DNA of 64,000 bases from Phycisphaerales bacterium (GCA_028278245.1 JANQEQ010000173.1:62001-126000); one strand, 5' to 3'; positions 25,443-33,038 are shown, counted from the stretch's first letter. A program made the numbers and translations. The notes: generated from the letters alone by a model not told the origin.

Positions 25443-25464
25443 CTGCCAATTCCGCCACAGGCCC
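25443..25464 (-). repeat. Exact 22-nt copy of the 5' end of tRNA-Leu
   Basis: This matches 23023-23044 base for base, covering the acceptor 5' strand and most of the D arm of tRNA-Leu(UAA), in the same orientation. What follows on the minus strand does not fold as a tRNA: no anticodon stem or T loop. So it is a fragment, not a gene. It may mark one edge of an inserted or rearranged 2.4-kb segment. A translation through it gives a spurious LWRNWQ-type peptide often seen from tRNA genes. Confidence 0.8.
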
Positions 25465-25853
25465 AGCCTGTGCAAACAGTATTGTAACGCGTTTAGAATG
25501 CTATGTTTCCCGCTTATTCGTTGATTTTCACGCGATATCGCTGCTTGTTCGATTATCCACCTTTGCTGCATCAGGCTGCATAGCTGTGTACTGTTCAGAA
25601 CCCTCATGCGCCAAGCAAAGCGCCAAGTCAAAATCTTCGCCCTCAATCTTCGGTGCTTGATCGTCCGTTACCGTCGCACTTTGTTTTGTTATTTGAAACG
25701 GACTGACCTTTCCCCAAAAACTGATCCAGTTCTAGAGAGGGATTCTGAATCGATTTGTGAGGCAGCGATCAATGCATAATATGAGAGTCTGTTGTATTGG
25801 TGACTAAAGTCTGAAAATACATCCAGTGAGATTGAGTCTATTTTGATCAAGTT
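25465..25853. other. Intergenic region beyond the DsrC-type operon
   Basis: About 390 AT-rich bases with no gene. It follows the last gene of the minus-strand operon, but I find no good hairpin with a T-run. Confidence 0.4.
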
Positions 25854-26519
25854 TTACGCAAAGAAGGGTAAGCCGGAAATTCGACAAGCCCCTCGTCGGT
25901 AGCCGCCGGGAAACAATTCCTTTAGATCATCAAGTTCCAGGTTATGAGCTTCGCAAACCTCATGCACATTTGGAATGTTGTGCATCGCCTGATAGTAGTT
26001 CCTCAGGAAATGAATCACTTGCCAGTGTTTGTCCGTCAAACCTTCGCTTAATCCCCATTCGTCCCCAATTAAATGGGCATATCGCTCGTTCCAGGTTTCA
26101 TAATCTGCTAGGAATCCCTGTGGCGTGATCTTGTATTCGGATTTGAGGTTAGGGACCGTCTCGTAAGTATGCCAGATATTTACATCACAGAGAAATGCAT
26201 AGCTTAGACCGGCAATACGACATGCCCCTCGGAAGTATCCGGTTGGAAACAATGATCTGAGTTTATCGAGCCGCCAGTGATTATCCAGACATGCCACTAC
26301 CAGCAGTGGTAGTGTTTTCTCTTCCTGATATTTATTTCTAATGTAGTAGATAAAATTCCAGTGATCTTGGGTCATACCATCGTAGATGCCCTGCAACCTG
26401 GCCATGCTGCGTGCAAACTCTTCATCCCATAACTCTGGATTAGCCAGGAATCCGTATTTATCCAATACATAAGTTTTACCTTCCCCGGAGGTAATCGTCT
26501 TCGTCTTATCTGAGCTCAT
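25854..26519 (-). CDS. Fusion of two DsrC/TusE-type domains in one chain
   Basis: DsrC/TusE proteins carry sulfur or electrons on a swinging C-terminal arm with one or two cysteines. This 221-residue protein is two such domains in tandem. Domain 1 (about 17-111) ends RGACRIAGLSYAFLC: Cys100 and Cys111 are 11 residues apart, the spacing of the CysB/CysA pair of DsrC. Domain 2 (about 128-221) has the same layout (ITPQGFLADYETWNERYAHL, LTDKHWQVIHFLRNYY, LFPGGYRRGACRISGLP). It has Cys212 but stops 9 residues later, so it lacks the arm-tip cysteine. The first domain's arm is not at a free C-terminus. Start ATG 26519 follows AGGGTGG; GTG 26528 is an alternative. It is the last gene of the operon with the DsrK- and DsrM-like subunits. 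Confidence 0.85.
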   Translation of the reverse strand: MSSDKTKTITSGEGKTYVLDKYGFLANPELWDEEFARSMARLQGIYDGMTQDHWNFIYYIRNKYQEEKTLPLLVVACLDNHWRLDKLRSLFPTGYFRGACRIAGLSYAFLCDVNIWHTYETVPNLKSEYKITPQGFLADYETWNERYAHLIGDEWGLSEGLTDKHWQVIHFLRNYYQAMHNIPNVHEVCEAHNLELDDLKELFPGGYRRGACRISGLPFFA

Positions 26520-26601
26520 CGATTCCACCCTGCTAGGAGTGAGTAAGTGTGATGTTCACAGTATTGTAGTGTACCCGTAGGAAACTTCGTGGGATTCTGA
26601 C

Positions 26602-27933
26602 TTACACATACTCCTTTCGATCTGCAGCCTTTCCATTAATGAGTATTGATCTGGACAGCATATCATGTACGCCGCCCACATCGATTTCTTCGTCATGATG
26701 CTCCATGAGTTGCGTCAGTTGCCGCTTACAGTTGGAGCAGGCGGTTGCGATATATTTTGCTCCCGTATCTCGAACTTGCTCGAGTTTCTTTACACCGGAA
26801 ACTTCCATCCGGAATTCAATAATGTCATCCATTGCGGAAAGACCACCGCCACCTCCGCAGCACCAGTTTTCGCCTCGGTTGGGATACATCTCGCGGAAAT
26901 CGGCGCAGGCCGCTTGCAGTATTACACGAGGATCCTCTGTGATTCCGCAGGAACGACCGAAGTTGCAGGGATCGTGATACGTGACCGGCTGAGGATTCTT
27001 GGATTTATCAAACTCAAAGTGGCCTTCTTTGATGCGATCAGCTGTCCATTCCATGCAGTTTTCAACCTTGAAGGGCAGCTCCCCCCACCATCCCGTCTTC
27101 TCCATCATCATTTTCATGATGCGATATGCGTGGCCGCACTCACCCATCAGCATTGTCTTGCATTTGAGATCCTTTGCTTCTTGAACGTATAACTCGTTAT
27201 CCTTTTTCATATCACCGTCATTTCCGGTGAACAAGCCGTAATTAGCTCCATCAAAACACTTGGAACTCATTGTCCATTTATCTGCCATACCCAGGATGTG
27301 AAATACTTTGGCTAGTCCCATGGTCGCTTCGGGGTTGACTAACACATCACCCGATGGTGGAACATAAAAATAATCTGCCCCTTCCACATCGACCGGGATC
27401 TTGATGGGAATGCCGTGCTCTTCCTCCATCTCCTCTTCCAGGAATTCGATGGCGGCTTTGAATGCCACATCATTGGCTCCATCGGTATTACCGGTTTCCA
27501 GCGAAATGTCGACGACCTTCTGCATCGTGTCCGGCGTCTTCCCAAGCATATCGAGGATCGCGCGGCCTTTGCGTGTCATCACTGAGTGGTCAATACCGAA
27601 TGGACAATATGTGGCACAACGACGGCAACCGGTACACTCGTAAAAGATTGAGCGCCACTCCTCAATATCTTCAGGGTTGAAATCTTCGGCACCAGCCCAC
27701 TTGCCAAATAAACGACCTGTAATAGTGCAATATTTACGGTAAATCCGTCGGATCAAGTCCGTGCGTTCAGCAGGATTGTATCTTTTCTCACTCTTACCGT
27801 GATAAATCGGGCAGACCGAAGCGCAGGTTCCGCACTTGGCGCATGTTTCCATATACAAGCGCCCGGCACGTGGTCCGTTTTTAATAGCCTTGATTGCGTT
27901 AACAACTTTCTCTTTGACATTGGTGTCTGACAT
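26602..27933 (-). CDS. DsrK / HdrD-like iron-sulfur oxidoreductase (CCG domain)
   Basis: In sulfate reducers DsrK takes electrons from the DsrM cytochrome b and reduces the DsrC disulfide or trisulfide. TmcB and HdrD are close relatives. This 443-residue protein has two 4Fe-4S motifs: C31-x2-C34-x2-C37-x3-C41 and C100-x2-C103-x2-C106-x3-C110. A C-terminal CCG domain has C323, C358-C359 in WCCGGGGG, and C399/C402 in ACSNCKRQ, the ligands of the special heterodisulfide cluster. Cys226 and Cys266 (GECGHAYR) add to a preceding half-domain. The start at 27933 has GGGAG 9 bases upstream. No signal peptide is present, so it should act at the inner face of the membrane. Confidence 0.88.
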   Translation of the reverse strand: MSDTNVKEKVVNAIKAIKNGPRAGRLYMETCAKCGTCASVCPIYHGKSEKRYNPAERTDLIRRIYRKYCTITGRLFGKWAGAEDFNPEDIEEWRSIFYECTGCRRCATYCPFGIDHSVMTRKGRAILDMLGKTPDTMQKVVDISLETGNTDGANDVAFKAAIEFLEEEMEEEHGIPIKIPVDVEGADYFYVPPSGDVLVNPEATMGLAKVFHILGMADKWTMSSKCFDGANYGLFTGNDGDMKKDNELYVQEAKDLKCKTMLMGECGHAYRIMKMMMEKTGWWGELPFKVENCMEWTADRIKEGHFEFDKSKNPQPVTYHDPCNFGRSCGITEDPRVILQAACADFREMYPNRGENWCCGGGGGLSAMDDIIEFRMEVSGVKKLEQVRDTGAKYIATACSNCKRQLTQLMEHHDEEIDVGGVHDMLSRSILINGKAADRKEYV

Positions 27934-27977
27934 TCGTGTGTCTCCCGGAGTAGCGGGTTGAACCACTATTCACATTA

Positions 27978-28694
27978 TTATTTTCGAATGAGTTGGTGAG
28001 TGAAGAATATCCCGCCGAAATGCAAAAGCTTGCTAAATGGCATGCACATGATTAGCAAAAACGCCAGACTCATGTGAAGCACAAAGGTGCCGTTCTGGAG
28101 AGCTGCTATATCAGTAAAATTTCTAAACGTTGCAAGGTCGGCGAAGTACTCGCGTGTGAGTACTAAATCAAAGTGCTCGGGGCCAAAGCGCATGATGTTA
28201 CCGGTAATAATGATCGCTCCAATGAGTAACAGAGCAAGGTAATCTGCAAACCCGGTAATCTCGCGGACACGCGGAATGGCTAATCTTCTTACTAGTAGAA
28301 GTACTGTTGCCGCCAGGATGATCACACCCGCCGCCCCTCCCGCACCCGTGGACATGGCCAGAATAGCGTCCTCACTCATCCCCAGTGACATGAGCAATTG
28401 ATCAATATTGGTAAAGACGCGGAGATGTCCAAGAATGATCAATACCAATACCAGGTGAAATATCCAGGCGATAATCCATAACAATCGGTCACCTTTAAAC
28501 AAGCTCGAGAAGAACACTGATTCTTTAATAGTGTTCAAGGTAGGGCTGCCTCCACTCGTAGAGGCAGGAAACAGTGTCATCGGAGGTGAAGCCAGTTTCT
28601 TCCAGGTAAGAAACCGCCAAATCATACCCAACAGAAAAACAATGACCGCGACGTAGGGCAATATAACTCCGAAGAGAAATCTCAGGCTTTCCAT
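27978..28694 (-). CDS. DsrM / NarI-like membrane cytochrome b
   Basis: The 238-residue protein has five membrane helices and no signal peptide. His80 and His90 lie in one helix (WIFHLVLVLIILGHLRVF). His207 and His225 lie in another (TFVLHMSLAFLLIM and FSKLLHFGG). These four are good heme b ligands, as in NarI and DsrM. Such subunits pass electrons between (mena)quinol and a soluble iron-sulfur partner. It is NarI-sized and shorter than typical DsrM or TmcC. The DsrK-like gene begins 45 bases downstream, which is the usual pairing. There are no DsrJ, DsrO or DsrP genes here. Confidence 0.85.
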   Translation of the reverse strand: MESLRFLFGVILPYVAVIVFLLGMIWRFLTWKKLASPPMTLFPASTSGGSPTLNTIKESVFFSSLFKGDRLLWIIAWIFHLVLVLIILGHLRVFTNIDQLLMSLGMSEDAILAMSTGAGGAAGVIILAATVLLLVRRLAIPRVREITGFADYLALLLIGAIIITGNIMRFGPEHFDLVLTREYFADLATFRNFTDIAALQNGTFVLHMSLAFLLIMCMPFSKLLHFGGIFFTHQLIRK

Positions 28695-28771
28695 GTGTCG
28701 TTATTCCTTCACGTAGGGATGAGTAAAAAACACAAGACAACGTCCCGGTTGCGTTGCCTTGCGTTGCGGAT

Positions 28772-29089
28772 TCAAGCGCACCCGGGTGGGCGAGGTAGTC
28801 CTGCCAAGCGATATGCACCCTTCACCGTACCGCACGGAAACAGGTCGCAGATTTCCTTGGATGACAGTCCAGTCGTCTTGCCGATCTTCGCCACCGGAGG
28901 TCCAATGTTGTAGCTTTCGTAATAGCTCTTTACATACTCAATCACCTTCCAATGGTTATCCGATAGTTGACCGACATCGTGCTTATAAGCGAGTTCCTGG
29001 GCCATCGTTCTATCCCAATCCGACATAGTCTTTAAGAAACCATCGTAATCAGTTTGAGATATATTCTTGGGTGTTTCCTCATGGATCAT
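28772..29089 (-). CDS. Single-domain DsrC/TusE-like protein with only the arm-tip cysteine
   Basis: This 105-residue protein has the DsrC layout (DYDGFLKTMSDWDRTMAQEL, LSDNHWKVIEYVKSYY, CDLFPCGTVKGAYRLAG) and the conserved end GLPRPPGCA. Cys104 is CysA. The place of CysB, 11 residues before, is Tyr93. TusE-like and some other DsrC homologues also lack CysB, so it should carry sulfur or act as a partner rather than form the intramolecular disulfide. Extra cysteines C81 and C86 lie near the arm base. The ATG at 29089 overlaps the end of the upstream regulator gene by 11 bases and follows AAAGGG. A start at 29128 is possible but lacks family match. Confidence 0.85.
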   Translation of the reverse strand: MIHEETPKNISQTDYDGFLKTMSDWDRTMAQELAYKHDVGQLSDNHWKVIEYVKSYYESYNIGPPVAKIGKTTGLSSKEICDLFPCGTVKGAYRLAGLPRPPGCA

Positions 29090-29918
29090 CGTTATCCCTT
29101 TCAGTCTGATGGATTTGCGTGCTTTCACTTATTGGATGGGGCAGGATTGAGGAATCGTTTATCGTTGTAATGATCCGACTACATTGAAAAGGTTTTTCCA
29201 ATATGCCGATGATCTGGTCACGATTGAATCGACGATGCCGGCGTTTATTAAACTTGGGAGGTACCGCGATAATGATCCTAATCCCCGGTACTCGTGGATC
29301 AGAAACAAGCGCATCAATCAGTTCAGATTCCCTGCCTCTAGTACACTCAATGTCAATAATGGCAACAATCGGTCGGAAGTCTTGAACTAATGCTGAAGCC
29401 AAGTATACATTTGAGGCAAACCGAAACAGAATACTCTCATTCTCATCACTCAAAAGCTTTTCGGTTTGATCGTCGTCAGTGGTGATCACGAGGATGTGAG
29501 GAGCGAGACCATTCACATGACGGTAATAGTTGCAATCTTCGCACGAAGTCTGACAGAATTGATGCGCATGCCCAACTTCCTGATCCAAATCTGCAAGGAC
29601 ATAACAATTCTTTGCTCTGATTTTGTAGACTACACAATCAAGACATTCATCCCTGACTGTTCCTTGATGACTCAGGTACTCCCAACAGCGGAGTTCTCGT
29701 TGAGCGTATCTCTCAGGTAACGTATCTTCACATTTCCGTGCGAGCGCAGTCGCGACATGTGGTTCCAGGTCATTTCGATCTATGCGATAGTGCCCACCAG
29801 CTGTACGTACACCCTTCAATCTTCCTTTCTTGATCCATTTGAGAACAGTGTCTGGAGTGACCGAGTAAAGCGCAGCCACTTGGCCTGTAGACAACAGTCT
29901 GTGCGGCTCTGGTAACAT
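29079..29918 (-). CDS. HTH regulator with a Cys-rich centre and a receiver-like C-terminus
   Basis: Residues 8-55 are an excisionase/MerR-like DNA-binding domain (LLSTGQVAALYSVTPDTVLK, then GGHYRIDRND). Residues 63-130 hold eight cysteines (C63, C78, C92, C95, C105, C122, C126, C129), with CWEYL, ECLDC and FCQTSCEDCNYY. They may bind a metal or iron-sulfur cluster or act as a redox switch. Residues 139-255 look like a response-regulator receiver: acidic DDD148-150, Asp189 in AIIDIE, and Lys242 in ILEKPF, but no Ser/Thr at the expected strand-4 site. It begins the DsrC/M/K operon and probably controls it. An inverted repeat lies about 24-38 bases upstream of the start. The family is not one I can name. 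Confidence 0.75.
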   Translation of the reverse strand: MLPEPHRLLSTGQVAALYSVTPDTVLKWIKKGRLKGVRTAGGHYRIDRNDLEPHVATALARKCEDTLPERYAQRELRCWEYLSHQGTVRDECLDCVVYKIRAKNCYVLADLDQEVGHAHQFCQTSCEDCNYYRHVNGLAPHILVITTDDDQTEKLLSDENESILFRFASNVYLASALVQDFRPIVAIIDIECTRGRESELIDALVSDPRVPGIRIIIAVPPKFNKRRHRRFNRDQIIGILEKPFQCSRIITTINDSSILPHPISESTQIHQTERDNDDP

Positions 29919-29941
29919 GATCCAGACATCCTCTGGAATTT

Positions 29942-29956
29942 ACGGGATTGTCCCGT
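29942..29956. promoter_or_regulatory. Perfect inverted repeat upstream of the DsrC-operon regulator gene
   Basis: ACGGGA and TCCCGT are separated by TTG, just upstream of the regulator's ATG (29918). This is a likely autoregulatory operator or a leader element. It is inferred from position only. Confidence 0.45.
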
Positions 29957-29981
29957 TTAAAGAATCCAGATAATCAATATA

Positions 29982-30006
29982 ATATCTGCAGGTTTTTATA
30001 TCTGCA
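29982..30006. promoter_or_regulatory. Direct repeats in the AT-rich promoter region of the DsrC operon
   Basis: ATATCTGCA occurs at 29982-29990 and again at 29998-30006, 16 bases apart, in an AT-rich tract. The spacing of about 1.5 helical turns is compatible with regulator half-sites. The whole stretch 29919-30283 has no gene. Confidence 0.35.
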
Positions 30007-30283
30007 ATACAAAATATCAGGATATTCTCGAATTCTAATACACTAAAACGGCATATAATTATGGATTTTATTGATTTGGATTTTGAGAGTAGAGATGAAT
30101 GACCTTGGGTGAAATGTGAACGGCCAGTTTTGACACGGCGCGCCCTGATGTCTGTCTTTCTCCCTGTTCACCATACTATTGAAGTGCGCTTACCGAAGAC
30201 GGGTGATCAATCCACTCGCTTCCCAATCGTGGGCAGGAAACCTGTAGGCAGTCTGATGAATTTGGCCGGTGCCGTGGGTACTA
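30007..30283. other. Intergenic region between the DsrC-type operon and the Lpd-like gene
   Basis: AT-rich at 30007-30110, then normal composition. No gene or hairpin with a T-run seen. Confidence 0.4.
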
Positions 30284-31702
30284 CTACATTCGATACATGA
30301 CACGAGCCATCTTGCGCAACCTGGAACTTCCCTGCATCAGTTTCATCATCCACGTTTCCGCAATGCGTTTGCTCAGGAATCCCATGGTCGGGAAGGAATG
30401 CTGCAGCATCATGACATCATGCAGACGTATCTTCTTCTGGATGGCCAGCGCCCACTCGTTGATCATTTCACCCGAACCCTCGCCGATGATCACCGTGCCG
30501 TAGATTCGTCCCCATTTGCTTGCGAACACTTTGACGAATCCGGTATCGACATTTTCCGCAATGGCAGCACCATAATCGCCGTACGCCACCTTTATCGTCT
30601 CGTAGGCAGAACCCCGTTCCTTGAGCTGTGTTTCCGTCAATCCCGCCTGCGAAAACTGCGGCTCTGTGAAAACCGTCCAGGGAACAACGTATTTACGGAA
30701 ATTCATTTTCATCGGTCCGGGCATCATCGCATTCATCAATGCAATCATACCCTGATGCATCGCAGCATGTGAGAGAAGGTGATGGCCGTTGCAATCACCA
30801 CAGGCGAAGATGTGTTTGGTACTGGTGCGCAGGTACTTATCAACAGTGATGCCGCCTTTGGTGAACGTAACGCCGGCATTCTCCAGCGTGAGCGCATCGA
30901 GATTGATCTGTCTTCCGGCAGCTACCAGTAGTTTTTCCCCGACAAGCTGTTCGTTCTGATCGGTATGGACCACAGTGTGGCCGGACTCGTTCAGTTCAAC
31001 CTTGCTGATCATGCGCGCGTTGTAAACTTCAATCCCCTCTTCCTTAAGTTTCTCTTCGAGCAACGCTGCTGCTTCTTCATCTCCAACCGGAACCAGGTGT
31101 GGATCCATATGAACGATGGATACTTTGCAACCCAGGCGACCGAAAGCCTGCGCCATCTCGCAACCGATCGCGCCGCCACCGATGATCACCATTGATTCGG
31201 GAATGCTATCCAGATCAAACATCGTCTCGTTGGTGAGGTAGTCGACTTGATCCAGGCCGGGAATGGGCGGCGCAGCGGGACTGGTACCGGTGCAGATGAA
31301 GATTCGTTTTGCGGTGATTGTTTTCTCGCCGACTCTGACCGTATGAGGATCGACAAACGATGCATCGCCCTCCCCCAAATGCAGGTCGACCTTTTCGAAC
31401 ATCTTTTTCGTTTTTGTTTCGCTGATGTAGGCAAGATCATTCTGGATCTTCGTTAATGGTTTCACCAGACCGGGCAGTTCACATACTGCCAGTTCCATTT
31501 GGGGGAATTTAGTCACAGCATGGCGCGTCTTGGCAATACGGAGGAGCGCCTTACTGGGAATACAACCGACGTTCATGCACTCGCCGCCGATCTTTCGACG
31601 TTCGATGGTGCAGACTTTGAGCCCCATTTCCGATGCCATGACCGAGACAGCCATCCCGGCAGGTCCCAGACCGATGCTCAATACGTCATAGTCGTACTTC
31701 AT
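30284..31702 (-). CDS. Dihydrolipoamide dehydrogenase-like FAD/NAD(P) disulfide oxidoreductase
   Basis: The 472-residue protein is a class I pyridine nucleotide-disulfide oxidoreductase. It has an FAD loop (GLGPAGMAVS), the redox disulfide C42-x4-C47 in GGECMNVGCIPSK, the NAD loop VIIGGGAIGCEMAQ, and FAD-binding FACGDCNG. The C-terminal interface holds HSFPTMGFLSKR in place of the Lpd motif HAHPTxSE, so the active-site His may be His448-like but the context differs. Relatives include Lpd, mercuric reductase-type and sulfur-metabolism flavoproteins. It lies just upstream of the DsrC/M/K operon on the same strand, with a 365-base gap. It could supply NAD(P)H electrons to a dithiol partner. Substrate unknown. 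Confidence 0.8.
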   Translation of the reverse strand: MKYDYDVLSIGLGPAGMAVSVMASEMGLKVCTIERRKIGGECMNVGCIPSKALLRIAKTRHAVTKFPQMELAVCELPGLVKPLTKIQNDLAYISETKTKKMFEKVDLHLGEGDASFVDPHTVRVGEKTITAKRIFICTGTSPAAPPIPGLDQVDYLTNETMFDLDSIPESMVIIGGGAIGCEMAQAFGRLGCKVSIVHMDPHLVPVGDEEAAALLEEKLKEEGIEVYNARMISKVELNESGHTVVHTDQNEQLVGEKLLVAAGRQINLDALTLENAGVTFTKGGITVDKYLRTSTKHIFACGDCNGHHLLSHAAMHQGMIALMNAMMPGPMKMNFRKYVVPWTVFTEPQFSQAGLTETQLKERGSAYETIKVAYGDYGAAIAENVDTGFVKVFASKWGRIYGTVIIGEGSGEMINEWALAIQKKIRLHDVMMLQHSFPTMGFLSKRIAETWMMKLMQGSSRLRKMARVMYRM

Positions 31703-31897
31703 CGTGTGTTTCTTTCAATACTGGCCCGTGTGAAGATCATCATACGTTTCCAGGTAAGACGGATGAAACCTTTCTAAAGGCTTCGTTAATTGAGAGACAT
31801 GGGGATATTGTCGGGTTCCCTGTTGTTTCAGGAGTATTTTCACAAAACAGGGATTCATCCGGATATTTCGAAATCCTCATTCTGCGTTGGATTTATA

Positions 31898-32184
31898 TGA
31901 AGGAGAGATGCGGAGGGATGTATGGAGGGTGTCCAAGGACGTTCCTCGCGATTGATGTCTTTCCTGTACCCGATGACCCATGCAGCCAAAGGTGGACTTA
32001 CACTCGGGGCTGCTCATCGGAGTTCAGTAAACGAGTGAGTTGTTCGTGGGGAATTGGAAGCCTTCTTGCTGACAGAATCATTAGACATTCATTCACCCTG
32101 AACCAGCTTCTGGGGGGTAGGTCAACACTGCTACACCAGATTGCCGCCAAGTCATCCAATGTTTGGAAAAGGTAACAAACCGCA
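31898..32184 (-). pseudogene. Possible degraded P-loop ATPase fragment
   Basis: On the minus strand one frame reads HEQLTRLLNSDEQPRV, a stop (31998-32000), then VHLWLHGSSGTGKTSIARN. The latter is a good Walker A motif (GSSGTGKTS). The frame closes soon after (31899). Upstream it is open to about 32184. No Walker B, start codon or full domain is seen. So this may be a pseudogene of an AAA-type ATPase or a chance match. The stretch between Lpd-like and zinc-ribbon genes is otherwise empty. Confidence 0.35.
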
Positions 32185-32185
32185 C

Positions 32186-32416
32186 CTAGACACGCTGAAC
32201 TCCCGCGCCACCGCAGGCCGGGCAGGCTCTACCTTGACCCCTCATGACGTCGCCGATGGGGCCGACCTGTCCATTGCCACCACAAGCCGCGCACTTCACT
32301 AATTGGCCACCTGCCACTTCTCCCTGACAATCATCAAACTTCCTCCCGCAATTAGGGCAGTATTTATCGGTCGCGCCAACCCGCGCGTTGCAATTTCTAC
32401 AGTAGTACTCACTCAT
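32186..32416 (-). CDS. Small zinc-ribbon protein with DnaJ-like Cys repeats
   Basis: The 76-residue product has an N-terminal zinc ribbon (C6, C9, C20, C23: YYCRNC and KYCPNCG). Two CxxCxGxG units follow (CAACGGNG at 42-49 and CPACGGAG at 65-72), like the DnaJ zinc-finger domain. No J domain is present. It may be a small zinc-binding protein with a chaperone or regulatory role, but this is not established. An upstream open frame to 32521 is not supported. The gene is divergent from clpS. Confidence 0.6.
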   Translation of the reverse strand: MSEYYCRNCNARVGATDKYCPNCGRKFDDCQGEVAGGQLVKCAACGGNGQVGPIGDVMRGQGRACPACGGAGVQRV

Positions 32417-33038
32417 AGTCACTGACCTCATTCCGGTTGTTGTAACTGTGGGAATTCCCCTGATAGACTTTTGCCCGTGGTTATCACGGGGCTCTCTGAT
32501 AATTCTACCACGTCCCCACATGATCCGCTAATAAATTGCACGTAACGACCCCTGTCCCTAGCGAAAATCCATACAGATTTGCGAAACAGGGTGGAGCATG
32601 GCTCAACTGGTTCTATCGTTTCCGGGGGCGGATCAACCGCGCGTAGGCTCCGTCGCGATGGCAACCTGCTCCAACGAGCATCCTAGAGTGCCAATTCCCA
32701 TTAAGTAGGGCGATCCCGGAATTCATACCATCGAAATCGATAGCGACGCATTGCCGAGTGCATGGACTTTTCAAACCCTACCTCGTGCAAAATCGTTGTA
32801 GTTTTGCAAGTGGCACCTTGTGAGCCATCGCCATATTACCGTGATTAGTCAATCCTCAAGTCAATGAAACGTCGAGCAAGGTGTGTTGAGAACGCTCTTT
32901 GCAACTCCTTGGAATACGATAGTGTGGGGGGGTGGTCTGGGGGTGTGGTGAGGCATACACTTGTTCCGAGATCAGGCAAACGGATGTGCCCTGCCGGGGT
33001 TGGCAAGAACGCATCTGAATAAAGAGAAGGAAATCAAC
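32417..33038. other. Divergent intergenic region before clpS
   Basis: About 620 bases, with a short ORF shadow only. It contains a G-run stretch at 32921-32950 (TGTGGGGGGG, then GGGGGTGTGG), one of several such motifs in the window. No clear promoter hexamers seen. Confidence 0.4.

Noticed and set aside
25377-25646. Minus-strand ORF giving LWRNWQ-type residues
   Set aside because: The matching part is the translated tRNA-Leu fragment, a known source of spurious proteins.
25854-29918. Complete dissimilatory sulfite reduction locus
   Set aside because: There is no DsrA or DsrB siroheme protein and no DsrJ, O or P in the window.
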